Shown piece after piece: positions 28,466 through 38,270 of a stretch of 64,000 nucleotides of DNA. A program made the translations under genes and the position numbers. The first letter of the stretch is position 1. Every line of letters starts with the position of its first letter. Where the stretch lies: NCBI RefSeq assembly GCF_021049305.1, contig NZ_CP088081.1, forward strand, positions 1,302,001 through 1,366,000. The letters run 5' to 3'. The notes beneath the pieces were generated by a model that worked only from the letters and a program-made list of their open reading frames with translations, made no database searches and was not told where the DNA came from. The DNA comes from Ideonella dechloratans (GTDB lineage Bacteria > Pseudomonadota > Gammaproteobacteria > Burkholderiales > Burkholderiaceae_C).

Positions 28466-28756
28466 TCAGCGCGTCTGCAGGTCCAGGGTGTCCGGGTGGC
28501 GGCGCATGTACACCGCCACGTAGCTGCAGCTGGGCCGCACCTTCAGCCCCTGCGCGCGGGCGTGGTCCAGCGCCGCCGCCACCAGCCGGCCGGCGATGCC
28601 CCGTCCTTCCAGGGCAGGCGGCACGCCGGTGTGCACCATGTCCATCACCCCGTTGTGCAGGTGGTAGCTGGCCACGCACAGCAGGCCGTTCACCTTGGTC
28701 TCGAAGCGCGAGGCGGCGGCGTTGTGCACGATGACGGGCTCGGTCGATTCACTCAT
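28466..28756 (-). CDS. Small GNAT-like N-acetyltransferase (COG2388/YidJ-type)
   Basis: A 96-residue protein with the minimal acetyl-CoA-binding fold of the GNAT superfamily: VHTGVPPALEGRGIAGRLVAAALDHARAQ contains the Q/R-x-x-G-x-G/A loop, and VRPSCSYVAVYMRRHP follows. Such single-domain proteins are widespread and uncharacterised. It begins just after the S9A peptidase stop (16 bp) on the same strand. Confidence 0.8.
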   Translation of the reverse strand: MSESTEPVIVHNAAASRFETKVNGLLCVASYHLHNGVMDMVHTGVPPALEGRGIAGRLVAAALDHARAQGLKVRPSCSYVAVYMRRHPDTLDLQTR

Positions 28757-28772
28757 CGCAGGCTCCGTTCGA

Positions 28773-30923
28773 TCAGCGCCGGGGCATGGGGCCCAGCTGC
28801 TCCCACAGGAAGGCGAACTCCAGCGCCTGGCGGTCGGCCAGCTGGGCGTTGTTGGCCGCGCTGCCGTGGCCACCTTCGATGTTCTCGTAGTACAGCACGT
28901 CGTGGCCCTGGGCCATCATGCGGGCGGCCATCTTGCGGGCGTGGCCGGGGTGGACGCGGTCGTCGCGGGTGGAGGTGACGAAGAAGACCTTGGGGTACTT
29001 CACACCGACCTTGACGTTCTGGTAGGGGCTGTAGCGCGAGATGTAGGCCCATTCGGCCGGCACATCCGGGTTGCCGTACTCGGCCATCCAGCTGGCGCCG
29101 GCCAGCAGCTTGTTGAAGCGCTTCATGTCCAGCAGCGGCACCTGGCAGACCACGGCGTTGAACAGGTCGGGGCGCTGCACCAGCACCGCGCCCATCAGCA
29201 GGCCGCCGTTGCTGCCGCCCATGATGCCCAGGTGCTTCGGGGCCGTGATCTTGCGGGCCACCAGGTCTTCAGCCACGGCGATGAAGTCGTCGTAGCTGTG
29301 CTGCTTGTTGGCCTTGACGGCGGCCTGGTGCCAGGCCGGGCCGTATTCGCCCCCGCCGCGGATGTTGGCCACCACGGCCACGCCGCCATGGGCCAGCCAG
29401 GCCTGGCCCCAGCTGGCCGAGTACCAGGGCTGCATCGACACCTCGAAGCCGCCGTAGCCATAGAGCAGGGTGGGGTTGGCGCCGTCCGTCTTGGCGCCGC
29501 GGGGCCAGATCACGAAGTAGGGCACCCGGGTGCCGTCCTTGGAGGTGGCGAAGTGCTGTTCCACCTTCATGCCCGTGGCGTCGAAGAAGGCCGGGCGGGA
29601 CTTGATCTTCACCAGCCGGTCGGTGCCGGCGTCGCCCAGGTACAGGGAGTCCGGGGTCAGGAAGTCCACGTAGGAGAGCAGGAACTGCTCGCCCAGAGTG
29701 TCCTTGGCCACCTGCGGGTCGTGCAGGGCCTGCACCTGCAGGGTGCCGGGGAAGGGGGTGTCGACGGCGCGCTCGACCCACTGGCCCTTGACCTGGCGCC
29801 AGGCCACGACACGGTTGGCCACGTTGTCCATCACCGAGAGCAGCACCTGGCTGGCGGTGGTGGTGTAGGCGTCCAGCGAGCGGGTGGCGGTGGGGGTGAA
29901 AAGGGCGGTGAACTGGCGCTCACCCTTCAGGTAGGCGGCAGCATCGGCCAGCAGCAGGGCCCCGCTGGGCCAGGTGCGGCCGGCCACGGTCCAGTCGCTG
30001 CGCAGCTTGATCAGCACATGGGCTTGCCAGAAGCTCAGCTGGGCGTCCAGCGGCTTGTCGATGGGCAGCAGCTTGCCGTCCTGCCACAGGGCCAGCTCGT
30101 TGGTGAAGAAGTCGGGCGAGCGGCCGACCACCACCCGCTCGAAGCCCGGCGTGGGGTCCACCGAGGCGAAGGCGGCCACGTCGGTCTTCTTCCCTTCATA
30201 GACCAGGGTGGCGGCACTCAGCGGGGTGCCGCGCTTCCACAGCTTGACCACCCGCGGGTAGCCGGAATCGGTCAGCGCGCCAGGGCCGAAATCGGTGCCG
30301 ACGAAGACATGGTTCTCGTCCAGCCAGTCCAGTTCGGACTTGGCCTCGGGCAGGGTGAAACCGTCGGCCAGGAAGCCTCGGGTGGCCAGATCGAACTCGC
30401 GCACCACCTTGGCGTCGGCGCCGCCGCGCGAGAGCGAGATCAGGCAGCGGGTGGAAGAGCCGCCCGCCAGCTGGGCGCCGCCCCAGACCCAGTTCTCCTT
30501 CTCTGCCGCGGCCAGGGCGTCCAGATCCAGGATCACATCCCAGTCCGGCTCGGCCTGGCGGAAGCTGTCCAGCGAGGTGCGCCGCCACAGGCCGCGGGGG
30601 TTCTTGTCGTCGCGCCAGAAGTTGTAGAGCCAGTCGCCCCGGCGCGCCACCGCGGGGATGCGCTCCTTGGAATCCAGGATGGCCCGCAGGCTCTGGCGGG
30701 TCTCGGCAAAGCCGGGCTCGGCTTCCAGCAGCTTGCGGCTGGCCGCATTGTGCTCGCGCACCCAGTTCAGGGCACGTTCGCCTTCCACATCTTCCAGCCA
30801 CAGGAAAGGGTCTTCGGTGGCGGGGGCGGAAGCGGCGGCTGCGGCAGGGGTCTGGGCCATGGTGAGGGGGGCGCTGGTGGCGCCCAGCAGGGCGAGGGCC
30901 TGGCGGCGGGTGAGCTGGGTCAT
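28773..30923 (-). CDS. Prolyl oligopeptidase family (S9A) serine peptidase, exported
   Basis: A 716-residue S9A peptidase. The N-terminus contains TRRQALALLG followed by a hydrophobic stretch and Ala-rich cleavage region, a Tat-like export signal. A seven-bladed propeller occupies about 75-470; the C-terminal alpha/beta hydrolase has the nucleophile Ser571 in GGSNGG. Asp and His follow in TSTRDDRVHPGHA and EGGHGSAANN. It would cleave short proline-containing peptides in the periplasm. It lies between yaeQ and the small acetyltransferase on the minus strand. Confidence 0.92.
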   Translation of the reverse strand: MTQLTRRQALALLGATSAPLTMAQTPAAAAASAPATEDPFLWLEDVEGERALNWVREHNAASRKLLEAEPGFAETRQSLRAILDSKERIPAVARRGDWLYNFWRDDKNPRGLWRRTSLDSFRQAEPDWDVILDLDALAAAEKENWVWGGAQLAGGSSTRCLISLSRGGADAKVVREFDLATRGFLADGFTLPEAKSELDWLDENHVFVGTDFGPGALTDSGYPRVVKLWKRGTPLSAATLVYEGKKTDVAAFASVDPTPGFERVVVGRSPDFFTNELALWQDGKLLPIDKPLDAQLSFWQAHVLIKLRSDWTVAGRTWPSGALLLADAAAYLKGERQFTALFTPTATRSLDAYTTTASQVLLSVMDNVANRVVAWRQVKGQWVERAVDTPFPGTLQVQALHDPQVAKDTLGEQFLLSYVDFLTPDSLYLGDAGTDRLVKIKSRPAFFDATGMKVEQHFATSKDGTRVPYFVIWPRGAKTDGANPTLLYGYGGFEVSMQPWYSASWGQAWLAHGGVAVVANIRGGGEYGPAWHQAAVKANKQHSYDDFIAVAEDLVARKITAPKHLGIMGGSNGGLLMGAVLVQRPDLFNAVVCQVPLLDMKRFNKLLAGASWMAEYGNPDVPAEWAYISRYSPYQNVKVGVKYPKVFFVTSTRDDRVHPGHARKMAARMMAQGHDVLYYENIEGGHGSAANNAQLADRQALEFAFLWEQLGPMPRR

Positions 30924-31073
30924 GCGAGAAGGCGGCGCGGGTGGTGCCGGGGCAGGTGGCCGAGGCGGGTCGCGCCGCGGCCAGTCAACACGAACAAGAG
31001 GTGAACCCGGGTGCCCGAAGTCACGCCGGGATGCCGATGATAGGGGGGTTGCCGACCCTTGTTCTGGGGATGG

Positions 31074-31640
31074 TCAGCGGCGGGTCGTCGGTCGCTGCAG
31101 CACCACCGGCTCCAAGGCCACCGAATGCTGGCCGTTGCCGACCCAGATCTGACCCTCCTGCACGGTGATCTGCAGTTGCATGCCGCGTGCGGCCAGGGAG
31201 GCCAGCTCGCGGCTGGCCTCGGCGGGCACCTGCCACACCTCCAGGTTGCTCAGCCGCGCCACCTTGCCGGCAATGCCCTGCCACCAGATGGGGGTGGAAC
31301 TGCCGTAGGCCCAGATGCGCACCTGCTCGGCCCGGCCGCAGGCCTTGGCCAGGCGGCGGTCGTCGGGCTGGCCCACCTCGATCCACTGCACCAGCGCGCC
31401 GGTCAGGTCCTTCTGCCACAGGTCCGGCTCGTCGGTGTCCGACAGGCCGGCGGCGAATTCGAGCGCCCCGCGCTCGGTGTCGGCCGGCACCGCCAGCGCG
31501 AAGGCCAGCAGCCGCATCATCATCCGCTCATCGGTCTCGGACGGGTGGCGGGCCAGGGTGAGCGAATGGTCCGCATAGAGCGAGCGGTCCATGTCGGCGA
31601 TCTGGATCTGGGCTTTGTAGATGGTGGACTTGAGGGCCAT
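31074..31640 (-). CDS. yaeQ: YaeQ family protein
   Basis: A 188-residue protein with the YaeQ signature MALKSTIYKAQIQIADMDR and LTLARHPSETDERMMMRLLAFAL. YaeQ has a PD-(D/E)XK nuclease-like fold; the E. coli protein has been described as a suppressor of a haemolysin-expression defect in rfaH mutants, and its activity is unknown. The start at 31640 is chosen by homology; the frame extends to 31706. It is divergent from prlC with 161 bp between the starts. Confidence 0.9.
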   Translation of the reverse strand: MALKSTIYKAQIQIADMDRSLYADHSLTLARHPSETDERMMMRLLAFALAVPADTERGALEFAAGLSDTDEPDLWQKDLTGALVQWIEVGQPDDRRLAKACGRAEQVRIWAYGSSTPIWWQGIAGKVARLSNLEVWQVPAEASRELASLAARGMQLQITVQEGQIWVGNGQHSVALEPVVLQRPTTRR

Positions 31641-31801
31641 GGACGGGGAGGGGCAGCGAACAAACCGCCCAGTGTAGGCCGCCACGCCCGGAATCCCGGT
31701 CCGCACCAGGGCCGCCAGGGCCGCCAGGGCCCGTCACCATCGCGGTGGCATCATGGTGTCACCGTTTCGCCATGAAACGCTTTCGACCAGAAGAGACTCC
31801 G

Positions 31802-33880
31802 ATGCACACCAAGAACAATCCCTTGCTGTCCCCCTGGTCCACGCCCTTCGGGCTGCCGCCTTTCGAGGAGATACGTCCCGAGCACTTCGTGCCGGCGATG
31901 CAGGCGGCCATGGCCGAGCAGCGGCTGGAACTGGACGCCATCGGCGCCCAGGCCGAGGCCCCCAGCTTCGAGAACACGGTGGCGGCCCTCGACCGATCGG
32001 GTGCCTGGCTCTACCGCCTGGACGCGCTGCTGTCCAACCTGACCGCCTCGGCCACCTCGCCGGCGCTGCAGGCGGTGCAGCGCGAACTGGCGGCGCCGCT
32101 GGCCGCCCACGACAGCGCGGTGAAGATGCACCCCGGGGTGTTTGCCCGCCTGGACGCCCTGCATGCCCAGCGGCACAGCCTGGGCCTGGAGCCCGAGGCC
32201 CTGCGGCTGCTCGAGCGTCTGCACCTGGACTGCGTGCGCGCCGGGGCCCGCCTGGGCCCTGACGCCCAGCAGCGCTACGCCGCCATCATGCAGGAGCTGG
32301 CCACCCTGTGCACCCAGTTCGCCCAGAACGTGCTGGCCGACGAGGCGGCCTACCAGCTGGTGCTGCGGGGCGAGGACGATCTGGCCGGCCTGCCGGACTT
32401 TGTTCGCGCCGCCGCCCGCCAGGCCGCAGCCGAGCGTGGTCTGGACGAGGCCGCCCATGTCATCACCCTGAACCGCTCGCTGATCGAGCCCTTCCTGACC
32501 TATTCGGACCGGCGCGACCTGCGCGAGCGGGCCTGGGCCGCCTGGAGCCGCCGCGGAGAGATGGACGGCGAAACCGACAACCGCGCGCTGATCCAGCGCA
32601 TCCTGGTGCTGCGCAATGCCCAGGCGCGCGAACATGGCTTCGACAACTACGCCGACTACGTGCTGACCGACAGCATGGCCGGCGGCCAGCAGGCGGTGCG
32701 CCAGCTGCTGGGCGAGGTCTGGCAGCGCGCCCTGCCGGCGGCCGAGCGCGAGCGCCAGGCCCTGATCGCGATGATGCGCAGCCATGGCGTGGAGGGCGAA
32801 CCCGAGGCCTGGGACTGGCGCTACTGGTCCGAGAAGGTGCGGCAGGCCCGCTACGACATCGACGATGCCGAGGTGAAGCCCTATTTCTCGCTGGAGCGCA
32901 TGGTCGAGGCCCTGTTCGACTGCGCCCAGCGCCTCTTTGGCGTGCGCTTCGAGGCGCGGCCGGATGTGCGCGCCTACCACCCGGATGTGCAGGTCTACGA
33001 GATGTTCGACGCCCAGGGGCGCAGCGCCGGCCTGTTCCTGCAGGACAACTTCGCGCGGGCCACCAAGCGCTCAGGCGCTTGGATGAGCGACTTCGCCTAC
33101 CAGTCGCGCAACCGCGGGGTGGACCGGCCCATCATCGTCAACAACAACAACTTCGCCAAGGCCGCCCCCGGCCAGCCCACGCTGCTGTCCTTCGACGATG
33201 CGCGCACGCTGTTCCACGAGTTCGGCCACGGCTTGCACGGCCTGCTGTCCAACGTCACCTACCACCGGCTGGCCGGCACCCAGGTGCTGCGCGACTTCGT
33301 GGAGCTGCCTTCGCAGCTGTTCGAGCACTGGCTGGGCGAGCCCGAGGTGTTGCGCCGCCACGCCCGCCATTGGCAGACGGGCGAACCCATCCCGCAGGCG
33401 CTGATCGACCGCTTGCAGACGGCACGGCGCTGGGGGCAGGGTTACGAGACGGTGAGCTACACCGGCAGCGCCTTGGTGGACCTGGAGATCCACGCGCTGA
33501 GCGACCCGGCGGGCCCGGGCGATGTGGTGGCCTTCGAGCGGGCCACGCTGCAGCGGCTGGGCATGCCGCCGGCGGTGGGCATGCGGCATCGCTTGCCGCA
33601 TTTCCAGCATCTGTTCGCCGGCGCGGGCTATGCCGCGGGCTACTACGTCTACCTCTGGGCCGAGGTGCTGGATGCCGACGCCTTCAACGCGTTTGTCGAG
33701 GCCGGCAACCCGTTTGACCCGATGGTGGCGCAGCGGTTGCTGCGCCACATCTACGCGGTGGGGGACACGGTGGACCCCACCACGGCTTACACGTCCTTCC
33801 GGGGACGCTTGCCGGCGTTGGAGCCGCTGTTGGCAAAGCGCGGCTTGTTGCCGGCCGAGGCCGGCTTGCCGGCGCCCTGA
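31802..33880 (+). CDS. prlC: M3 family oligopeptidase A
   Basis: A 692-residue zinc metallopeptidase of the thimet oligopeptidase family, which degrades cytosolic peptides, including released signal peptides. The metal and catalytic residues are in HEFGHGLHGL (His472, Glu473, His476). Near the end, a conserved GYAAGYYVYLWAEVLDADAF is present. ATG at 31802 (MHTKNNPLLS) is preferred; ATG at 31772 is a possible alternative. The final 94 bp overlap the 3' end of the convergent helicase gene. Confidence 0.93.
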   Translation: MHTKNNPLLSPWSTPFGLPPFEEIRPEHFVPAMQAAMAEQRLELDAIGAQAEAPSFENTVAALDRSGAWLYRLDALLSNLTASATSPALQAVQRELAAPLAAHDSAVKMHPGVFARLDALHAQRHSLGLEPEALRLLERLHLDCVRAGARLGPDAQQRYAAIMQELATLCTQFAQNVLADEAAYQLVLRGEDDLAGLPDFVRAAARQAAAERGLDEAAHVITLNRSLIEPFLTYSDRRDLRERAWAAWSRRGEMDGETDNRALIQRILVLRNAQAREHGFDNYADYVLTDSMAGGQQAVRQLLGEVWQRALPAAERERQALIAMMRSHGVEGEPEAWDWRYWSEKVRQARYDIDDAEVKPYFSLERMVEALFDCAQRLFGVRFEARPDVRAYHPDVQVYEMFDAQGRSAGLFLQDNFARATKRSGAWMSDFAYQSRNRGVDRPIIVNNNNFAKAAPGQPTLLSFDDARTLFHEFGHGLHGLLSNVTYHRLAGTQVLRDFVELPSQLFEHWLGEPEVLRRHARHWQTGEPIPQALIDRLQTARRWGQGYETVSYTGSALVDLEIHALSDPAGPGDVVAFERATLQRLGMPPAVGMRHRLPHFQHLFAGAGYAAGYYVYLWAEVLDADAFNAFVEAGNPFDPMVAQRLLRHIYAVGDTVDPTTAYTSFRGRLPALEPLLAKRGLLPAEAGLPAP

Positions 33881-35517
33881 CGCGGGCCGCGGCTGCCTTC
33901 CCAGCCGCCTTCGCGGCGGGCCTCGAACGGGGCGCGCTGCGGACGCTCGCCACCGTCGCGGCCAGCGAAGGCCGGGCGGTCGGCGCGCGGTGCACGGCGC
34001 TCGAACGGCGCGCTGTCGCGGCGCTCGAAATGACCGCCCTCGCGGCGTTCGAAGTGACCGCCTTCACGACGCTGCTCGAAGTGACCGCCGTCACGGCGTT
34101 CGAAATGACCCCCTTCGCGGCGCGGCTCGAACTGGCCGCCGTCACGCCGCTCGAAATGACCGCCCTCGCGGCGTTCGAACGGGCTCTCCTGGCGGCCGAA
34201 GGCCGGGCGGTCGTTGGGGCGGCGGTCACGCGGCGGGCGCGCGCCGTAGCCCTGGCGGTCCTGCTGGCCGCCGAAGCCGCCGCCGAAGCCGCCACGGCCC
34301 CGCGGGGCGCCGCCACGCGGCGGGCGCGGGTTGAAGATCTCCGGTGCCGGCTTGCTCGGCTCCAGGCCTTCCACCGTGGCCACCGGGATGGGCTGGGTGG
34401 TGTAGTGCTGGATGCGGCGGATCATCGGCACATCGCGGCGCTCGGCCAGCGTGACGGCGCGGCCTTCACGGCCGGCACGGCCGGTGCGACCGATGCGGTG
34501 CACGTAGTCCTCGGCCTTGAGCGGCAGACCGTAGTTGATCACGTGGGTGATGGTGGGCACATCGATGCCACGGGCGGCCACGTCGGTGGCCACCAGGATG
34601 CGCAGCTGGCGGCTGCGCAGGCCTTGCAGCACGCGGTTGCGGCGGCCCTGCGGCATGCCACCGTGCAGGGCGGCCACGCGGTGACCCATGTCGGCCAGGC
34701 GGTCGGCCAGGAAGTCGGCATCCACCTGGGTGCTGGTGAAGACCACGGCCTGGTCGACATGGCGATCGGTCAGCAGGCTGTCCAGCAGCGCCTTCTTGTG
34801 GTCCAGGCTGTCGGCCCACATCAGCTGCTGCGTGATGTTCTCGTGCTTGGCAGTGTGGCCGGCGATTTCGATGCGCTCGACGTCGTCCTTCTGCAGGCGC
34901 TGGGCCAGGCGGCCCACTTCGCCGTCGAAGGTGGCGCTGGCCATCAGGGTCTGGCGCTTGGCGGGCAGCTGCTCGGCAATGTGCTCGATGTCCTCGATGA
35001 AGCCCATGTCCAGCATGCGGTCGGCTTCGTCCAGCACCAGCATCTCGACGTTGTCCAGCACGGCCTTGCCGCTCTGGATGTGGTCGATCAGGCGGCCGGG
35101 GGTGGCGATCAGGATGTCCAGCGGGCTGCGCAGGGCCTTGAGCTGGGCGGGGTAGGGCACGCCGCCGACCACGCTGGTCACGGTCAGCCAGGGCACATTG
35201 CGGCCATAGTCGGAGGCCGCCTTGGCGACCTGCATCGACAGTTCACGGGTGGGCACCAGCACCAGGATGCGCGGGCCCTTGACTTCGCCGCGCTTGGGCT
35301 TGTTGGCCGGGTCCTTGCGGGCCTCGAGCACGCGCATCAGCGCGGGCAGCACGAAGGACGCGGTCTTGCCGCTGCCGGTGGAGGAGCACACGCGCAGGTC
35401 GCGACCCTCGAGGGCGGCGGGGATGGCGCGGGCCTGGACTTCGGTGGGGTTCTCGTAGCCGGCGGTGCGCAAAGCACTCAGCAGGGCCTCGTCGAGACCC
35501 AGGGATTCAAAACTCAT
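33787..35517 (-). CDS. rhlE: DEAD-box RNA helicase, RhlE-like, with repeat tail
   Basis: A 576-residue ATP-dependent RNA helicase. The core (about 1-370) has MSFESLGLDEALL and the Q motif, ATP-binding SSTGSGKTASFVLP, the DEAD box in VLDEADRMLDMGF, MASATF, and the C-terminal HRIGRTGRAGREG. After about residue 385 the tail is Gly/Arg-rich and then consists of eight-residue repeats of the form ERR(E/D)GGHF between about 441 and 506, ending in a Lys/Arg-rich end. Such tails bind RNA or partners in RNA degradosomes. ATG 35517 is the homology-based start. Confidence 0.92.
   Translation of the reverse strand: MSFESLGLDEALLSALRTAGYENPTEVQARAIPAALEGRDLRVCSSTGSGKTASFVLPALMRVLEARKDPANKPKRGEVKGPRILVLVPTRELSMQVAKAASDYGRNVPWLTVTSVVGGVPYPAQLKALRSPLDILIATPGRLIDHIQSGKAVLDNVEMLVLDEADRMLDMGFIEDIEHIAEQLPAKRQTLMASATFDGEVGRLAQRLQKDDVERIEIAGHTAKHENITQQLMWADSLDHKKALLDSLLTDRHVDQAVVFTSTQVDADFLADRLADMGHRVAALHGGMPQGRRNRVLQGLRSRQLRILVATDVAARGIDVPTITHVINYGLPLKAEDYVHRIGRTGRAGREGRAVTLAERRDVPMIRRIQHYTTQPIPVATVEGLEPSKPAPEIFNPRPPRGGAPRGRGGFGGGFGGQQDRQGYGARPPRDRRPNDRPAFGRQESPFERREGGHFERRDGGQFEPRREGGHFERRDGGHFEQRREGGHFERREGGHFERRDSAPFERRAPRADRPAFAGRDGGERPQRAPFEARREGGWEGSRGPRQGAGKPASAGNKPRFANSGSNAGKRPRKDV
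34000..34195 (-). repeat. Tandem 24-27 nt repeats in the rhlE tail
   Basis: About eight in-frame imperfect units encode variations of ERRxGGHF or EQRREGGHF. The DNA units differ by substitutions, mainly in the third position and in the Asp/Glu and His/Gln codons. Such a tract may expand or contract by slippage and would alter tail length without frameshifts. Confidence 0.75.
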
Positions 35518-35989
35518 GATCAACCTTGGAGAGCACCGGTCAGCCCATGGGAGGCAGGCTGCAAACGGCGCGGTGGGGCAGTAAAAGGCATCGCCACCGA
35601 CCGCGCTGGGCGAACTGCCAAAGCAGCCCACCCGGCTCTGCTGAACTACCCCGCACGCCGAAGCGCGCAAGGCAAAAAACCGGAAGGTCGAAGGGGATGT
35701 GCGAAAGGCGGCTTGAAACTGGTTCAGGTCCAGACCAAGTCCGCAGGAGCGGCCGGATGGCTCCGGCAAAAGACCAACTCACACAGAAAGGCAGCTAGGG
35801 GTAGCAGCCCGTGGCGGTCAGCATTTTTGCTCCATGTCCGCCATTCTATCAGCTTGTGTCAGTTTCGACAAACTGGGAACTCGGCAGCCGTTCACAATTC
35901 ACAGCGTCAGCCCGACGCGAGCGCTTCATCCGCCGAAGCCCAGCCGCCGCCAGCGCGTCTTGTCAGAGTCTTCTTCTTCCGAGGCTTTC
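35518..35989. other. Intergenic region between rhlE and the TonB-dependent receptor
   Basis: Divergent promoter region. The rhlE leader occupies the first part (on the minus strand) and has no recognised RNA motif. The segment 35825-35910 is AT-richer than coding DNA and is where I would expect the receptor promoter. An open frame continues upstream from the receptor to ATG 35834, but it lacks a Shine-Dalgarno and codes no signal peptide there. Confidence 0.3.
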
Positions 35990-38242
35990 TTGTCGTCCAC
36001 CCTTTCCTGGCCGTCCCGTGCGGCTCAGCGCAAGTTCCTGCCCTTGTCCCTTCTGAGCCGGCACCTGGCGGCGGCCGGTCTGCTGATCGGCCCCGCCTGG
36101 GCCCTGGCGCAGACCAGCCCCTCACCCGCCGCGGCACCGACGCCCCCGGCTGTGCCCGCGCCGGCGCCGACCGAGGCGGCCCCCACCGTGCAGCAGGTGC
36201 AAATCAATGGCAACCAGCTCAGCGACGTGGAGGAGCGCCGGCGCTCCACCGCGGCCAAGATCATCGTCGGCCGTGACGAGATCGAGAAGTTCGGCGACAG
36301 CACGGTGGGCGACCTGCTCAAGCGCCTGCCGGGGGTGACGCTGTCGGGCACGCCCGGGCGTGGCGGCAACATCCGCATGCGCGGCCTGGGCGGGGGCTAC
36401 ACCCAGATCCTGCTGGATGGCGAACGGGTACAGGGCGGGCTCTCACTCGACTCCATCGACCCGGACCAGATCGAGCGCATCGAGATCCTGCGCGCGCCCA
36501 CGGCTGAAACCGGTGCGCGGGCGATCGCCGGCACCATCAACATCATCACCCGCGAAGGCTTCACCAAGCGCCGCAACGAGGTGCGGGCCAGCATCGGCCT
36601 GGAAAACGGCCGCGTGCAGCCACGGGCCTCGTGGTCGCGCGAGGACACGCTGGGGCCGATGAACTACAACGTCACCCTCTCGGCCTTCCGCTTCGACCGG
36701 GCCGACGCCAGCCAGGTGCACACGGTCAACGACACCGACGACCGCACCGAGGACAAGCGCTCCAACAGTGCCCGCAACGGCGTGCACCTGGGCAGCAAGC
36801 TGCAGTGGAAGCTCGACGGTGGCGACACGCTGATGCTGATGCCCATGGTGGTGTACTCCAGCGGCAGCAGCCATGGTGATTCCAGCTTCGAGCCCGGGGC
36901 CCTGGGCACGCTGCCCTACAGCGCCAGTGCCAGCAAGACGGACAGCGAGTTCTCGCTGGCGCGGGTCAACAGCCAATGGCGTGGCCGCGCGGGGGAGGGC
37001 AACCTGGAGCTCAAGGCCGGGGTGGGCCAGTCGCGCAACCTCAGCCACAGCTGGACCACCGAGTTCGACAGCGCGCAGGGCGGCGACCAGCGGGAGGACG
37101 ACCGCTCGCAGGGCGTGGAGCGCACGGGCAACGCCAGCGCCAAGTACAGCCTGCTGCTGGAGAACGACCACAGCCTGGTCACCGGCTTCGAGAGCGAGTA
37201 CGCGCGCCGCAACCAGACCAGTCAGCAGCTCACCAACGGCGTGCCCGCCACGGCCGACTATGGTGACGACTACCTGGCCAACAGCCTGCGCCTGGCCGGC
37301 TACGCCCAGGACGAATGGAACATCAGCCCGCAGTGGGCCGCCTATGCCGGCCTGCGCTGGGAGGGCATCCGCACCCAGAGCCAGGGCAGCGACGATGTGA
37401 ACCACCGCAACCTCAGCAGCGTCTGGACGCCGCTGCTGCATGCGGTCTACAAGTTCGACCCGAAGCGCCGTGACCAGATCCGCATCAGCCTGACGCGCAG
37501 CTACCGCTCGCCCGACCTGAGCGACCTGATCGGCACGACCTGGCTGGCCAAGGGCACCAACTCCGAGACCAACCCGGACAAGGCCGGCAATCCGAACCTG
37601 AAGCCCGAGCTGGCCACCGGCGTGGACCTGGCCTACGAGGTCTACCTGGACGATGGCGGCATGCTCAGCGCCAACCTCTTCGCCCGGCGCATCAGCGATC
37701 TGATGCGCACCCTGACCACGGCCGTGCCGCAGGGCGATGGCAGCACCCGCTGGGTGGCCAGCCCGCAGAACATCGGCAACGCCAGCACGCAGGGCATCGA
37801 GCTGGAGGCCAAGTTCCGGCTGAGCACGCTGTGGGCCGATGCGCCCGCGGTGGACCTGCGCAGCAACGCCAGCCTCTACCAGTCGCGCGTGGACGGGGTC
37901 CCCGGGCCGGACAACCGACTGAGCCAGCAGGCCGCCGGCTCGCTGAATCTGGGGGCCGACTACAAGATCCCGCGCACCCCGGTGACGGTGGGCGGCAACG
38001 TCAACTGGACGCCGGGCTACCGCACCCGCCTGTCGGAGAACCAGTGGGCGGTGCAGAGCCCCAAGCGGGTCATCGACCTCTACGGCCTCTACCAGTTCAC
38101 GCCCAATGCGCGCGTGCGGCTGAGCGCCAGCAACCTGGACCCGCGCTGGGTGGAGACCGCCAGCACCGTGGGCGAGGAGACGGCCACCACCACCTCGCGC
38201 AGCTACATCAACTGGGCGCTGCAGCTCGAGATGAAGCTCTGA
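35990..38242 (+). CDS. TonB-dependent outer-membrane receptor
   Basis: A receptor of about 750 residues with a signal peptide (KFLPLSLLSRHLAAAG to a cleavage after ALA). After a Pro/Ala-rich spacer comes a TonB-dependent plug domain (VGRDEIEKFGDSTVGDLLKRLPGVTL to GTINIITREG) and a 22-strand barrel ending in INWALQLEMKL. The terminal hydrophobic pattern fits a Bam-recognised beta-signal. The ligand is unknown; no siderophore genes are adjacent. TTG at 35990 is proposed because GAGG lies six bases upstream and the signal peptide follows directly; ATG 35834 would add 52 residues. It could be served by the TonB system at 12.8-15.4 kb. Confidence 0.85.
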   Translation: MSSTLSWPSRAAQRKFLPLSLLSRHLAAAGLLIGPAWALAQTSPSPAAAPTPPAVPAPAPTEAAPTVQQVQINGNQLSDVEERRRSTAAKIIVGRDEIEKFGDSTVGDLLKRLPGVTLSGTPGRGGNIRMRGLGGGYTQILLDGERVQGGLSLDSIDPDQIERIEILRAPTAETGARAIAGTINIITREGFTKRRNEVRASIGLENGRVQPRASWSREDTLGPMNYNVTLSAFRFDRADASQVHTVNDTDDRTEDKRSNSARNGVHLGSKLQWKLDGGDTLMLMPMVVYSSGSSHGDSSFEPGALGTLPYSASASKTDSEFSLARVNSQWRGRAGEGNLELKAGVGQSRNLSHSWTTEFDSAQGGDQREDDRSQGVERTGNASAKYSLLLENDHSLVTGFESEYARRNQTSQQLTNGVPATADYGDDYLANSLRLAGYAQDEWNISPQWAAYAGLRWEGIRTQSQGSDDVNHRNLSSVWTPLLHAVYKFDPKRRDQIRISLTRSYRSPDLSDLIGTTWLAKGTNSETNPDKAGNPNLKPELATGVDLAYEVYLDDGGMLSANLFARRISDLMRTLTTAVPQGDGSTRWVASPQNIGNASTQGIELEAKFRLSTLWADAPAVDLRSNASLYQSRVDGVPGPDNRLSQQAAGSLNLGADYKIPRTPVTVGGNVNWTPGYRTRLSENQWAVQSPKRVIDLYGLYQFTPNARVRLSASNLDPRWVETASTVGEETATTTSRSYINWALQLEMKL

Positions 38243-38270
38243 GCGCGGGGAGGGTCCCCGGGGCGGGGGC

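Noticed and set aside
34000..34195. Regular repeats in rhlE resembling a CRISPR array
   Set aside because: Repeats are contiguous without spacers, in frame and coding; there are no cas genes in the window.
35834..35989. N-terminal 52-residue extension of the TonB-dependent receptor from ATG 35834
   Set aside because: No ribosome-binding site, AT-rich promoter-like DNA, and the signal peptide starts only after 36000.
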